Source of the DNA: CAYNST01 sp964546435
GTDB lineage: Bacteria; Pseudomonadota; Gammaproteobacteria; Pseudomonadales; Cellvibrionaceae
Direction of reading: 5' to 3'
Length of the DNA: 59,328 nucleotides
Assembly (NCBI GenBank): GCA_964546435.1
Contig: CAZJKJ010000016.1
Span: 1-59,328 of the forward strand
In this document: piece after piece, positions 35,050 to 44,415 of the stretch
How positions within the stretch are numbered: the stretch's first letter is position 1
How the letters are laid out: every line of letters starts with the position of its first letter
Position numbers and translations under genes: made by a program
Notes under the pieces: model-generated
Told to the model about the DNA's origin: nothing
The model's input: only the letters and a program-made list of their open reading frames with translations
Database searches by the model: none

Positions 35050-36438
35050 TCAGTGGCTTCCCCGGCGCCAACTCGTGCCAGCACGCGAATCTTCGAGAAC
35101 GACGTTGCGCTGCTGGAGATGCGTCCGTATTTCGTCAGCACGCGCATAGTTGCGGGCTTGCTTGGCTTCGTTCCGCTCAAGGATAAGCGCTTCAATTTCG
35201 TCCGCCTGCAAGGCATCACTGGAGGAAGAACCTTGAAACCAGGTTTGGGGATCCTGTTGCAGCAGTCCCATCATGGCGCCGATGGCTTTGATCTCAGCCG
35301 CAGCATATCGGGCATTCTCACCTTCGCTTTTATTTGCCAGTTTGGCGAGATGATGCAGTTCGCTGATTGCGATAGGCGTATTCAGGTCATCCAGCAGCGC
35401 AAGAAACGCCTTGCTGTCGGCAAGTTTCGGGCTTTTGTCTTCCGATTCTCGATTACCCGCATTGCGCAAGGCACCATATAAGGAATCGAGACTCGCCTTT
35501 GACTGATCGAGCAAAGCCGTTGAAAAATCCAGCTCGGACCGGTAGTGGGCAGACAACAACGCGAACCGGATAACTTCCCCCGGATAATGTTGAAGAAGAT
35601 CCCGCACCGTTCGGAAATTTCCGAGCGATTTCGACATTTTCTCGCCGTTGATATTGACATAGCCGTTATGGACCCAGTAGCGAACATATTCCTCACCACC
35701 GTGAGCGCACTGACTTTGTGCCAGTTCATTTTCATGATGGGGAAAGATCAGATCCCTTCCGCCACCGTGAATATCTATAGTTTTGCCGAGATGCTTTTCA
35801 ATCATTGCCGAACATTCCAGATGCCAACCGGGCCGCCCTCGCCCCCAGGGGCTTTCCCATCCGGGTTCCACTGCGGTTGATGGCTTCCACAGCACGAAAT
35901 CCCCCGCATATTTTTTATAAGGCGCAACTTCAACCCGAGCCCCCTCCAGCATGTCCTCCAGGGAGCGGTTAGACAGTGCTCCGTACTCTGGCATGGATTT
36001 TACCGAAAACAATACATGCCCCTCCGCCTCATACGCGTGCCCGCGAGACAGCAGCGCCCCGATCATCCGGACCATGTCAGTTACATGATGGGTTGCGTAG
36101 GGAGAAATGGTGGGCGACAAGTTGTTGAGAGCCGCCATGTCGTCGACATAGGCATTAGCATATTCCGCCGACAGATCTTCAATACTGCGTCCCTGTTCCT
36201 TAGCGGCCTTCATGATCTTGTCGTCGATGTCCGTTATATTACGAGCGTAAATCACGCTGGAATAAAGTGACTGGAGCACTCGAAACAAGGTGTCGAAAAC
36301 GACAACGGGTCTGGCATTTCCGATATGCACATAGTTATAGACGGTTGGCCCGCAGACATACATCTTGACCTGATCCGCATTGATGGGCGTAAACAGCTCT
36401 TTGGTTCGGCTTCTGGTGTTGTAAATATAAAGATTCAT
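35050..36438 (-). CDS. cysS: cysteinyl-tRNA synthetase
   Basis: CysS charges tRNA-Cys. The 462 residues match the normal 460. The HIGH motif is in YVCGPTVYNYVHIGNARP (first zinc Cys at 28), zinc ligands continue in LECSAMIEKHLG and HHENELAQS (about 210-240), and the KMSKS loop is GEKMSKSLGNF (about 266-276). The anticodon-binding DALR-type domain is C-terminal. It follows glnS in the same direction with 21 bases between; the two are probably one operon, as in Pseudomonas. Confidence 0.98.
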   Translation of the reverse strand: MNLYIYNTRSRTKELFTPINADQVKMYVCGPTVYNYVHIGNARPVVVFDTLFRVLQSLYSSVIYARNITDIDDKIMKAAKEQGRSIEDLSAEYANAYVDDMAALNNLSPTISPYATHHVTDMVRMIGALLSRGHAYEAEGHVLFSVKSMPEYGALSNRSLEDMLEGARVEVAPYKKYAGDFVLWKPSTAVEPGWESPWGRGRPGWHLECSAMIEKHLGKTIDIHGGGRDLIFPHHENELAQSQCAHGGEEYVRYWVHNGYVNINGEKMSKSLGNFRTVRDLLQHYPGEVIRFALLSAHYRSELDFSTALLDQSKASLDSLYGALRNAGNRESEDKSPKLADSKAFLALLDDLNTPIAISELHHLAKLANKSEGENARYAAAEIKAIGAMMGLLQQDPQTWFQGSSSSDALQADEIEALILERNEAKQARNYARADEIRTHLQQRNVVLEDSRAGTSWRRGSH

Positions 36439-36459
36439 GATTTACGCCCGGGGAATAAA

Positions 36460-38124
36460 TTAATTGGTGTCAGTCTTGGACCAGCTATCTTTCAAATCTA
36501 TCGTCCGGTTGAACACCAGGCCTTCTTCTTTTAAGTCACGACAGAAATACCCTTCCCTTTCAAACTGAAAATTCTGTTCCGGCGCTGCATTTCCCAAGCC
36601 GGATTCACCCTTGCAGTCATTCAGGGTTAAAAGACTGTTCGGGTTAATGGCCTGCAGGAAATCCTTGTCACCGGCTCCGGGCTCCGGATCGTTAAACAAG
36701 CGGTCGTAAAGTCGCACAACCAGATCCACGCAATCGTGTGCCGCAGCCCAGTGGATTACGCCCTTGGGTTTCACTCCGTCAGTGGGGTCCTCGCCCAGGG
36801 TCTCCGGCAAATACCTGGCGTGAACCTCAAGTATCTCGCCGGCTTCATTTTTTATCACGCTTTGCGCTTCGATCACGTACGCATGCCGCAAGCGCACGCG
36901 TTTGCCGAGCACAAGCCGCTTGTACTTCTTGTTTGCTTCTTCCCGGAAATCTTCAACGTCGATATAAACCACTTTACCGAAGGGCAACTGGCGCTCTTCC
37001 AGATCGTCTCGCTGAGGATGCCCTGCCGCTTTCAGTGTCTCAAACCGGTCTTCGGGGTAATTCGTCAGCACTACTTTCAGCGGCCGCAACACGACCATGG
37101 CACGTGCGGCATTTTTATCCAGATCATCCCGGATCGCGTGCTCCAGCATGGCCACATCAACCACTCCATCCGAGCGGGTGACGCCGATCATCTCGCAAAA
37201 TTTTCGCAGGGCTCGCGGTGTGTATCCCCGGCGGCGGAAGCCGGCGATCGTGGGCATCCGCGGATCGTCCCAGCCCCCGACGTGACCTTCGTCAACCAGC
37301 AGTTTGAGCTTTCTTTTGGACGTGACGGTGTAATTCAGGTTCAGGCGACCGAACTCATACTGCTTCGGCTTATGGGGAACAGGAAGGTGCTCGATGAACC
37401 AGTCATACAGGGGACGATGGTCGGCAAATTCCAGCGTACAAATGGAATGCGTTACCCCTTCAATCGCGTCCCCCTGACCATGTGCGTAATCATAGGTGGG
37501 ATAAATACACCACTGGTCTCCGGTCTGATGATGGGTCTGTTTGCGTACCCGATATAAAATCGGATCGCGCATATTGATGTTGCCATGGGACATATCGATT
37601 TTTGCCCGCAAAACACATTCGCCGTCTGCCATCTGGCCTGCCTTCATGGCTTCAAACAAAGCCAGGTTTTCTTCGCAATCACGGTCTCGATAGGGGGAAT
37701 TTTTTCCTGGCTCCTTGAGGGTTCCACGATGCTCCCGCGCTTCATCTGCGGACAAATGGCAAACGTAAGCGAGCCCGTGCCGGATCAGGTAGACCGCCCA
37801 TTCGTACAGTTGGCCGAAATAATCCGACGCGTATTTCACCTCTTGATCCCAGTGAAACCCCAGCCACTGAACATCCCGCTGGATTGACTGAACGTATTCT
37901 TCGTCTTCCCGGGCCGGGTTCGTGTCATCGAAACGCAGATTGCAGCGACCGCCAAACGTCTCTGCCAAACCGAAGTTCAGACAGATGGACTTGGCATGTC
38001 CTATGTGCAGATAGCCATTGGGCTCGGGCGGGAATCGGGTGACGATTCGGGCGTGACGTCCTTCGGCGAGATCGTCTCTGATTAGCTGCTCAAGAAAATT
38101 CAGGGGTTTGGTGGGGTCTGACAT
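36460..38124 (-). CDS. glnS: glutaminyl-tRNA synthetase
   Basis: GlnS charges tRNA-Gln directly. The 554 residues match E. coli (554). It has PPEPNGYLHIGHAKSICLNFG (HIGH near 43), the KMSKR variant VTSKRKLKLLV (about 267-277), and two C-terminal beta-barrel anticodon-binding domains. The N-terminal FLEQLIRDDL is typical. A TATAAT -10 box faces it on the minus strand about 70 bases upstream, without a good -35. It is divergent from ppiB. Confidence 0.98.
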   Translation of the reverse strand: MSDPTKPLNFLEQLIRDDLAEGRHARIVTRFPPEPNGYLHIGHAKSICLNFGLAETFGGRCNLRFDDTNPAREDEEYVQSIQRDVQWLGFHWDQEVKYASDYFGQLYEWAVYLIRHGLAYVCHLSADEAREHRGTLKEPGKNSPYRDRDCEENLALFEAMKAGQMADGECVLRAKIDMSHGNINMRDPILYRVRKQTHHQTGDQWCIYPTYDYAHGQGDAIEGVTHSICTLEFADHRPLYDWFIEHLPVPHKPKQYEFGRLNLNYTVTSKRKLKLLVDEGHVGGWDDPRMPTIAGFRRRGYTPRALRKFCEMIGVTRSDGVVDVAMLEHAIRDDLDKNAARAMVVLRPLKVVLTNYPEDRFETLKAAGHPQRDDLEERQLPFGKVVYIDVEDFREEANKKYKRLVLGKRVRLRHAYVIEAQSVIKNEAGEILEVHARYLPETLGEDPTDGVKPKGVIHWAAAHDCVDLVVRLYDRLFNDPEPGAGDKDFLQAINPNSLLTLNDCKGESGLGNAAPEQNFQFEREGYFCRDLKEEGLVFNRTIDLKDSWSKTDTN

Positions 38125-38250
38125 AGTTGTGGATTACCGGGAAATGGGGCGGTAGCCGCCTGGAGTTAGGTTCCGATTTGAAGTCAAAGCGCGTATTATA
38201 GCCGCCTCGCAGGCTACTGAGCCACGCCCATCGACCCAATTAACGGGAGT

Positions 38251-38751
38251 TTGTCCGACATGATCACCCTGCATACCAACTACGGCCAGATCGAGCTGGA
38301 GCTGGATTTTGAAAAAGCACCAAAAACCGCCGCAAACTTCAAGCAATACGCGGACGAAGGTTTTTACAGCGGCACAATCTTCCATCGTGTAATCGAAAAT
38401 TTCATGATCCAGGGAGGTGGTTTCACCGAGGAAATGCAACAAAAATCTGTGCGTGCACCGATAGATAATGAAGCAGACAACGGCTTGTCCAACGACAAGG
38501 GCACGATTGCCATGGCACGCACCATGGACCCTCACAGCGCCACTGCGCAGTTCTTTATCAACGTCAAAGACAACCATTTCCTGAATTTCAAGAGCAAAGA
38601 CATGCAGGGTTGGGGATATTGCGTATTCGGGAAAGTCGTTCGTGGAATGGACGTTGTCGAAAAGATCAAGAATGTCAAAACCGGCAGCAGCCACGGTCAT
38701 CAGGATGTGCCGTCAGAACCTGTCGTCATTGAGTCCGTGACCGTATCCTGA
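38251..38751 (+). CDS. ppiB: peptidyl-prolyl cis-trans isomerase B (cytosolic cyclophilin)
   Basis: PpiB catalyses cis-trans isomerization at prolyl bonds. The 166-residue, signal-less cyclophilin matches PpiB: IELELDFEKAPKTAANF, GTIFHRVIENFMIQGGGF (about 42-59) with the catalytic Arg, MARTMDPHSATAQFFINV (about 90-107), and VFGKVVRGMDVVEKI. It is in front of lpxH by 7 bases, a pairing seen in Pseudomonas, where the glnS gene lies divergently upstream, as here. Confidence 0.96.
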   Translation: MSDMITLHTNYGQIELELDFEKAPKTAANFKQYADEGFYSGTIFHRVIENFMIQGGGFTEEMQQKSVRAPIDNEADNGLSNDKGTIAMARTMDPHSATAQFFINVKDNHFLNFKSKDMQGWGYCVFGKVVRGMDVVEKIKNVKTGSSHGHQDVPSEPVVIESVTVS

Positions 38752-38758
38752 ACTGAAA

Positions 38759-39490
38759 ATGTCAACATTTTTCATATCGGATCTGCACCTTGCAAGCGAC
38801 CAGCCCCGGCTGTTCGCGGCGTTCGAAGCATTTCTGCAGGGCCCGGCCCGGAACGCCGAGTCTTTATACATTCTCGGTGACTTCTTCGATGCATGGATTG
38901 GGGATGACGACGACGATGAGTTCCTGGCGACAGTCAAGAATCTGTTGAGTCGTTACTCCGCCGCCGGCACGACGGTTTACGTATTGCACGGCAATCGCGA
39001 CTTCCTTCTGGGGAAAACGTTTGCCGAACAGACCGGTTCAACTCTGCTCGCGGAATCCACTGTCATTGATCTTTACGGCCGTCAGGTCCTGATCATGCAC
39101 GGCGACAGCCTCTGTACTCAGGATGTGGAATATCAGCAGTTTCGCGCCATGGTCCGCAACCCCAGCTGGCAACAGCAGGTCCTGGCTCTCCCGCTTCCCC
39201 AGCGGCGTCTGATGGCAGCAAACCTGCGGCAGCAGAGCCAATCCATGAACGCGATGAAGGCGGAAGACATCATGGATGTAACGCCCGAAGAGGTTACGCA
39301 AGCGCTCCGGAATGCCGCCGTCAACTTGCTGATCCACGGCCACACCCATCGCCCCGACCGGCACCGCGTGTCCCTTGACGGGTTGGATGCCGAACGGATA
39401 GTTCTGGGTGCCTGGCATGATCAGGGCTGGTTTCTACAGGCCGGCGCGGACGGCTCCCTTGACCTTCGGTCCTTTGCCATCCCGCAGTGA
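38759..39490 (+). CDS. lpxH: UDP-2,3-diacylglucosamine diphosphatase (lipid A synthesis)
   Basis: LpxH cleaves UDP-2,3-diacylglucosamine to lipid X plus UMP. The 243-residue calcineurin-like protein has the metal motifs ISDLHLASDQP (residues 6-16), LGDFFDAWIGDD, LHGNRDFLLGK (Asn-Arg-Asp), MHGDSLCTQD and the C-terminal HGHTHRPDRH (about 194). These and the length (240 in E. coli) fit LpxH rather than LpxI or LpxG. It begins 7 bases after ppiB. It is convergent with miaE; the 187-base interval holds no gene. Confidence 0.96.
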   Translation: MSTFFISDLHLASDQPRLFAAFEAFLQGPARNAESLYILGDFFDAWIGDDDDDEFLATVKNLLSRYSAAGTTVYVLHGNRDFLLGKTFAEQTGSTLLAESTVIDLYGRQVLIMHGDSLCTQDVEYQQFRAMVRNPSWQQQVLALPLPQRRLMAANLRQQSQSMNAMKAEDIMDVTPEEVTQALRNAAVNLLIHGHTHRPDRHRVSLDGLDAERIVLGAWHDQGWFLQAGADGSLDLRSFAIPQ

Positions 39491-39677
39491 GCACTGCGGG
39501 ACCTCACTGATACCGTGGATCCGGCGACTTCGCGCAGGATGACCCAGGTGGGGCGCTGGATTCCGGGATTCGTGAGCCCGCGTGTGCCAGAACGGTGGAT
39601 CTGGAAAGCACTTCTCGTACACAGCCCGATGACGATTTTTTCCGGGCGGCCGACCACCGGTGGTCATCAGAAGACCA

Positions 39678-40268
39678 TTAAACGCCCGAATGAAACCGGA
39701 AGTTCTTGTCCGGGCTCAGTATCAAAGTCTGCTCCAGATCCAGAAACACGTCGATTCGCTCCGCAATGGATTCTTCCCCGGCGGCATCCTGCGCCAGTGC
39801 GAGATAGTCCGCAAAATGCCGAGCTTCGGATTTCAACAATGAACGGTAAAACTCGCTCAATTCGGAATCCAGATGGGGCGCAAGAGCGGCGAAACGCTCG
39901 CAGGAACGCGCCTCAATAATCGCCCCGACGATGAGAGTGTCCACCAGCTTGCCGGGATCTGTCGGCCGGACTGGTGCCCGCAGTTCGGAGGCATAGCGCG
40001 AGGCGGAAACGTACTCATAGGCAATATCACGTTTCTGCATGATCGCCAGCACCTGCTCGAAGTGCCGCAACTCCTCTCTGGCCAGGCGCGACATTTTATT
40101 CAGCAGCGGCATGCTGGATATGTAACGGTACATCAGATTCAGCGCAGTGCTGGCGGCCTTCTTTTCGCAGTTGGCATGATCGATGAGCAAAATGGTGGGG
40201 TTTTGCAGCGCTTTATCGATCCATGCCTGAGGTGTTTCGCAGCGCAAAAAAGCGTGAATGGCGTTCAT
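39678..40268 (-). CDS. miaE: tRNA-(ms2io6A)-hydroxylase
   Basis: MiaE hydroxylates the isopentenyl group of ms2i6A37 in tRNAs reading U-starting codons, using O2 and a di-iron centre. The 196 residues match the family. Ferritin-like ligands are visible: EEL-RHFEQVL near residue 68 (EExxH), GAIIEARSCERFAAL near 115 and LLKSEARHFADYLAL (about 143). It starts at an ATG overlapping the DUF1289 stop (TGATG); a TTG one codon earlier is possible. Coupling with DUF1289 is likely. Confidence 0.94.
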   Translation of the reverse strand: MNAIHAFLRCETPQAWIDKALQNPTILLIDHANCEKKAASTALNLMYRYISSMPLLNKMSRLAREELRHFEQVLAIMQKRDIAYEYVSASRYASELRAPVRPTDPGKLVDTLIVGAIIEARSCERFAALAPHLDSELSEFYRSLLKSEARHFADYLALAQDAAGEESIAERIDVFLDLEQTLILSPDKNFRFHSGV

Positions 40269-40732
40269 CAAAGATGCCCCGGGAAAAAGCGCTCATAGTG
40301 AGCACACGAGATCTGGTAAAAGCTTGTTTCGACTTCCGCTCGCAGTTCGTTTACAGAAAGCCGGTCCCACGGCGACACCGCCTCGCACCCTATCGCGCAC
40401 AGGCCTGGCAGGTTTTTGCCCAGGCGTCGAAGGCATTCGTACACAATCCAGGAGTCGGTACCGGACAGATCGAGATTCAGTTGATGCGCGCGGGCCTGCA
40501 TTCGCAGCTTTTCGGGATCAAGCACTCGAATTCGCCCGGCAATTATCTGATCAGCAAGCACTTCAAGGCGATTCCAGATGACGCCACGCTCTTGTTCGTC
40601 GTAGGCGTTCCAGCGAATGATTTCGTGGGCAAACCGCTTGCACCCGCGACAGACGCTGTCACCAATCCCCGTGGAGCAAACGCCGATACATGGTGTCTTT
40701 CGCTGTACCACCTGACCATCCCGCGATTTCAA
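40268..40732 (-). CDS. DUF1289 domain protein
   Basis: The N-terminal DUF1289 domain (residues 13-50) has CIGVCSTG...CRGCKRF, four cysteines suggesting metal binding. The domain is fused to about 100 extra residues with no known fold; many DUF1289 proteins are short. Translation can begin at TTG (154 residues) or at GTG seven codons later; neither site is strong. It overlaps miaE by a few bases, so it may act with tRNA modification, but this is inferred from operon position only. Confidence 0.78.
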   Translation of the reverse strand: MKSRDGQVVQRKTPCIGVCSTGIGDSVCRGCKRFAHEIIRWNAYDEQERGVIWNRLEVLADQIIAGRIRVLDPEKLRMQARAHQLNLDLSGTDSWIVYECLRRLGKNLPGLCAIGCEAVSPWDRLSVNELRAEVETSFYQISCAHYERFFPGHL

Positions 40733-40845
40733 GGCTGCGCACCTTAGCAGATTTACCCCCCACGGAAAAGGCGCCGCCGCGGGCTGCTAACCGGCAGCGC
40801 GGGGTACCGGCCGTCATCGATTTTTCCATTAGTTGGGCCCATTCC

Positions 40846-40874
40846 TTAACAGAAGGCACGCCTTGGTGTAGAAT
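40846..40874 (+). promoter_or_regulatory. sigma70 promoter of acnB
   Basis: TTAACA, 17 bases, TAGAAT, about 150 bases before the start codon, so the leader is long. It shares five of six -35 and -10 positions with consensus-like promoters. Confidence 0.65.
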
Positions 40875-41025
40875 CCCCGCCCGATTTTTAGACGATGCGG
40901 AACCTGCGTGCGGGCCTCTGGCAGCCCGACTGACGGACCATGTCAACCCTCGGTCCGACCACGATTTTCGCCCTTTCCTTCTCGGTGTAATTTGCCGAAC
41001 GTAACCATCTAACGAGGATTTTTGT

Positions 41026-43641
41026 GTGCTTGACGCTTATCGTGAACACGTCGCGGAACGTGCATCTCTAGGTATTCCACCCAAACCATTGACCGCCGAT
41101 CAAGTTCAGCAGCTCGTCGAATTACTGAAAGCGCCTCCGGCCGGAGAAGAATCTGCCCTGGTAGAGCTTTTATCGGAGCGGGTTCCTCCGGGAGTTGATG
41201 AAGCGGCGTATGTGAAGGCGGCATTTCTGTCGGCACTGATCAAGGGACAGGCACAATCGCCCGTCATTGACGCCCCTCTCGCGATCAAACTCCTCGGCAA
41301 CATGCACGGCGGTTACAACATCGAAACACTGGTGGACCTGCTTGATGATGAGAATCTCGCAGCACTGGCCACCACGGAACTGAAGCACACCTTGCTCATG
41401 TTCGACTCTTTTCACGACGTCGCCAGCAAAGCGAAGCTGGGCAACCGTCACGCCCAATCACTTCTGCAGAGCTGGGCCGACGCGGAATGGTTTACCAGCC
41501 GCCCGGATGTGCCGGAATCCATCAAGGTTGCAGTCTTCAAAGTTACCGGTGAAACCAATACGGACGACCTGTCACCCGCACCGGACGCCTGGAGCCGACC
41601 CGACATTCCTCTGCACGCCCTGGCCATGTACAAGATGCCCCGTGAAGGGCTGAGCCCGGAAGAGCCGGGCGTGCGTGGCCCCATGAGCCAGGTCGATTCG
41701 GTTCAGTCTCTCGGCTTACCGGTGGCCTTTGTCGGCGATGTGGTCGGCACCGGCTCGTCACGTAAATCAGCGACCAATTCCGTGTTGTGGTTTTTCGGCG
41801 ATGACATGCCAGGAGTTCCGAACAAGCGAGGCGGCGGGATCTGCATCGGCGGCAAGGTTGCACCGATTTTTTACAACACAATGGAAGATGCGGGCGCCCT
41901 GGTTTTTGAAGCCCCTGTGGAGAAGTTGGCCATGGGCGACATTATCGAGATCCGACCCTACGACGGGTTGATTCTTGACCAGGCGGGCGCAACGCTCAGC
42001 GAATTTCAGCTCAAGTCGGATGTATTGCTGGATGAAGTACGCGCAGGCGGACGCATCAACCTGATTATTGGTCGCGGCCTGACGTCAAAAGCACGCGAGA
42101 CCCTGGGTCTGCCACCTTCGACCCTGTTCCGGACACCCCAGACGCCCACCGATTCCGGCAAGGGATTTACGCTCGCCCAGAAAATGGTGGGGCGTGCCTG
42201 CGGCGTGGAAGGCATCCGGCCGGGGACCTATTGCGAACCGGCGATGACTACTGTCGGCTCCCAGGATACGACGGGGCCAATGACGCGGGACGAACTGAAA
42301 GATCTGGCGTGTCTCGGCTTTTCTGCCGATCTGGTCATGCAGTCGTTCTGCCATACCGCGGCCTACCCGAAGCCCGTTGATATCGACACCCAGCATACGC
42401 TGCCCGATTTCATCATGACTCGAGGCGGCGTCTCCCTGCGGCCGGGCGACGGCATCATTCACAGTTGGCTCAACCGGATGCTGCTTCCCGACACCGTCGG
42501 CACCGGCGGTGACAGTCACACCCGTTTCCCAATGGGAATATCCTTTCCGGCGGGATCCGGCCTGGTGGCCTTTGCGGCCGCCACCGGCGTAATGCCGCTG
42601 GATATGCCGGAATCAGTGCTGGTGCGTTTCAGCGGGCAAATGCAACCGGGCATTACCCTGCGCGATCTGGTGCATGCAATTCCCTACTACGCCATTCAGC
42701 AGGGTTTGTTGACGGTTGAGAAGAAAGGCAAGAAAAACATCTTCTCCGGCCGCATTCTTGAGATTGAAGGGCTGGAGAATCTCACCGTCGAGCAGGCCTT
42801 TGAATTGTCTGATGCCTCGGCAGAGCGTTCGGCGGCGGGATGCACCATAAAGCTGTCCGAGCAGACCATTGCCAAATACCTCCGGTCGAATATCACCTTG
42901 CTTCGCTGGATGATCAGTGAAGGCTACGGCGATCCGCGGACTCTGGAGCGTCGGGCACTGAAGATGGAAGAATGGCTGGCGACCCCCACCCTGCTTCAGG
43001 CGGATGCGGATGCGGAATACACAGCCGTCCTGGAAATCGACATGTCGGCGATCCGCGAACCCATTGTGTGCGCGCCCAACGATCCGGACGATGCGCGCCT
43101 GCTCAGCCAGGTTGCCGGAGACAAGGTTGATGAAGTTTTCATCGGATCCTGTATGACCAACATCGGCCATTTCCGCGCTGCGGGCAAATTGCTGGAGAAG
43201 AACACAGCCGGCCTCAAAACCCGGTTCTGGATCTCTCCGCCAACCAAGATGGATCAGCACACGCTGATGGAAGAAGGTTATTACAACATCTACGGTCGCA
43301 ACGGCGTGCGGACGGAGATGCCCGGGTGTTCTTTGTGCATGGGCAACCAGGCTCGGGTGGCAGACGGTGCAACCGTCCTTTCCACATCCACACGCAACTT
43401 CCCGAACCGTCTGGGCAATGGCGCGAATGTCTATCTGACGTCGGCCGAACTGGCGGCAATTGGCGGCATCCTGGGACGCCTGCCGCAACCGGAGGAATAT
43501 CTCCAGTACGCCAACGAAATTGAATCCATGAGTGACGAAATCTTCAGATACATGGATTTCGACCAACTGGCTTCGTTTGTGGAGGGTGCGGAGAAAGGGA
43601 AGAAAATTGCCGTAACCCAAGTGGAAGACGTGCGCCTGTAA
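41026..43641 (+). CDS. acnB: bifunctional aconitate hydratase B
   Basis: AcnB interconverts citrate and isocitrate in the TCA cycle with a [4Fe-4S] cluster; the apo-form can bind mRNA. The 871 residues match AcnB (865). It begins at GTG (MLDAYREHVAERA), has the HEAT-like N-terminal domain, the swivel domain and, at the C-terminus, cluster cysteines in GSCMTNIGHFRAAG (about 706) and GCSLCMGNQARVA (about 770). It ends with a strong terminator. The gene is alone. The cluster links it functionally to nfuA, and its nearest upstream gene is the divergent DUF1289. Confidence 0.98.
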   Translation: MLDAYREHVAERASLGIPPKPLTADQVQQLVELLKAPPAGEESALVELLSERVPPGVDEAAYVKAAFLSALIKGQAQSPVIDAPLAIKLLGNMHGGYNIETLVDLLDDENLAALATTELKHTLLMFDSFHDVASKAKLGNRHAQSLLQSWADAEWFTSRPDVPESIKVAVFKVTGETNTDDLSPAPDAWSRPDIPLHALAMYKMPREGLSPEEPGVRGPMSQVDSVQSLGLPVAFVGDVVGTGSSRKSATNSVLWFFGDDMPGVPNKRGGGICIGGKVAPIFYNTMEDAGALVFEAPVEKLAMGDIIEIRPYDGLILDQAGATLSEFQLKSDVLLDEVRAGGRINLIIGRGLTSKARETLGLPPSTLFRTPQTPTDSGKGFTLAQKMVGRACGVEGIRPGTYCEPAMTTVGSQDTTGPMTRDELKDLACLGFSADLVMQSFCHTAAYPKPVDIDTQHTLPDFIMTRGGVSLRPGDGIIHSWLNRMLLPDTVGTGGDSHTRFPMGISFPAGSGLVAFAAATGVMPLDMPESVLVRFSGQMQPGITLRDLVHAIPYYAIQQGLLTVEKKGKKNIFSGRILEIEGLENLTVEQAFELSDASAERSAAGCTIKLSEQTIAKYLRSNITLLRWMISEGYGDPRTLERRALKMEEWLATPTLLQADADAEYTAVLEIDMSAIREPIVCAPNDPDDARLLSQVAGDKVDEVFIGSCMTNIGHFRAAGKLLEKNTAGLKTRFWISPPTKMDQHTLMEEGYYNIYGRNGVRTEMPGCSLCMGNQARVADGATVLSTSTRNFPNRLGNGANVYLTSAELAAIGGILGRLPQPEEYLQYANEIESMSDEIFRYMDFDQLASFVEGAEKGKKIAVTQVEDVRL

Positions 43642-43661
43642 GCTTCTTTCGTCATCAAAAT

Positions 43662-43698
43662 ACGGTTTGAGGCCCAACAGGCCTCAAACCGTGTTTTT
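43662..43698 (+). terminator. rho-independent terminator of acnB
   Basis: A 12-base perfect stem ACGGTTTGAGGC / GCCTCAAACCGT with a 7-base loop is followed by GTTTTT, 20 bases after the stop codon. Confidence 0.9.
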
Positions 43699-43889
43699 CC
43701 CGATCGTTTCAAAAGCGCCTGTAAACTGTGCTCCAGTTTGTAAGTGCTCCACCTGGCGCGCGCCGCCTGCCCCCGCTCCCCGCCACACGACCCGGATCCC
43801 AAAACCGGAACGGATTATGCTGCCAAATACCGCAGATTCCGGCCGGATGCGGCCGGCAAGCAAGCAGCAATAAACGACAGGAGCGAATC

Positions 43890-44351
43890 ATGAATACCGA
43901 CACTCAAACCTGGATAGTCGTTGCCGACGGTGCAAAAGCGCGAGTTATGGAATACTACGGGCCGGATGAACCTCTGGTAGTGGTTCCCGACGGTGAGTTT
44001 TCCCACCCCGACCTGCCCTCGCGGGAAATCGCCAGCGATAATCGCGGCCAGGGATACACTGGCAAAGGCATATCGCAAGCCGGCTCTAAGGAATTTAGTT
44101 CAGATCCCCATGAATTTGAAGAAGCCCGATTTATCGCTCAGGTTTCCGAATTCCTCAATGCCCATGTCACCGACTTTGATCAACTCGTTGTTGCAGCGGC
44201 ACCGAAAGCGCTGGGTACCTTGAGAAAGAAAGTCTCCAGCGATGTTCAAAAGAAAATTTCAGCGGAATTCGACAAGGATCTGGCAGGGTTTTCACTGGAG
44301 GACATGCGCGTCCATTTCAAAAATGTTTTGAAGCTGGATACGCGTCACTAA
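43890..44351 (+). CDS. host attachment family protein (baeRF/eRF1-like fold)
   Basis: A 153-residue protein of the host-attachment family (PF10116-like), named for a gene required for plant attachment in Agrobacterium. The N-terminus TWIVVADGAKARVMEYY and later LVVAAAPKALGTLRKKV are the family core. The fold is related to release-factor domains (baeRF group), so an RNA or ribosome role is plausible. A good AGGAG lies 7 bases before the ATG; earlier in-frame starts are rejected. It is flanked by terminators and is a single-gene unit. Confidence 0.86.
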   Translation: MNTDTQTWIVVADGAKARVMEYYGPDEPLVVVPDGEFSHPDLPSREIASDNRGQGYTGKGISQAGSKEFSSDPHEFEEARFIAQVSEFLNAHVTDFDQLVVAAAPKALGTLRKKVSSDVQKKISAEFDKDLAGFSLEDMRVHFKNVLKLDTRH

Positions 44352-44370
44352 CCGCCTCTGAAGTCATTTC

Positions 44371-44402
44371 CAGGCTTTCCAACCGGACGATTGGAAAGCC
44401 TG
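44371..44402. terminator. bidirectional hairpin between convergent genes
   Basis: A perfect 12-base stem CAGGCTTTCCAA / TTGGAAAGCCTG with an 8-base loop lies between the host-attachment gene and the fusion gene ending at 44416. There is no clear T-tract on either side. Confidence 0.6.
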
Positions 44403-44415
44403 AGGGGTGCCCTTA

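Noticed and set aside
39491..39677. Possible small gene between lpxH and miaE
   Set aside because: All frames look noncoding; the region is probably the joined 3' ends of convergent genes without a clear terminator.
42613..43677. 354-codon frame opposite acnB
   Set aside because: It is a shadow of the aconitase C-terminal half, whose cluster cysteines are on the other strand. No recognizable protein.
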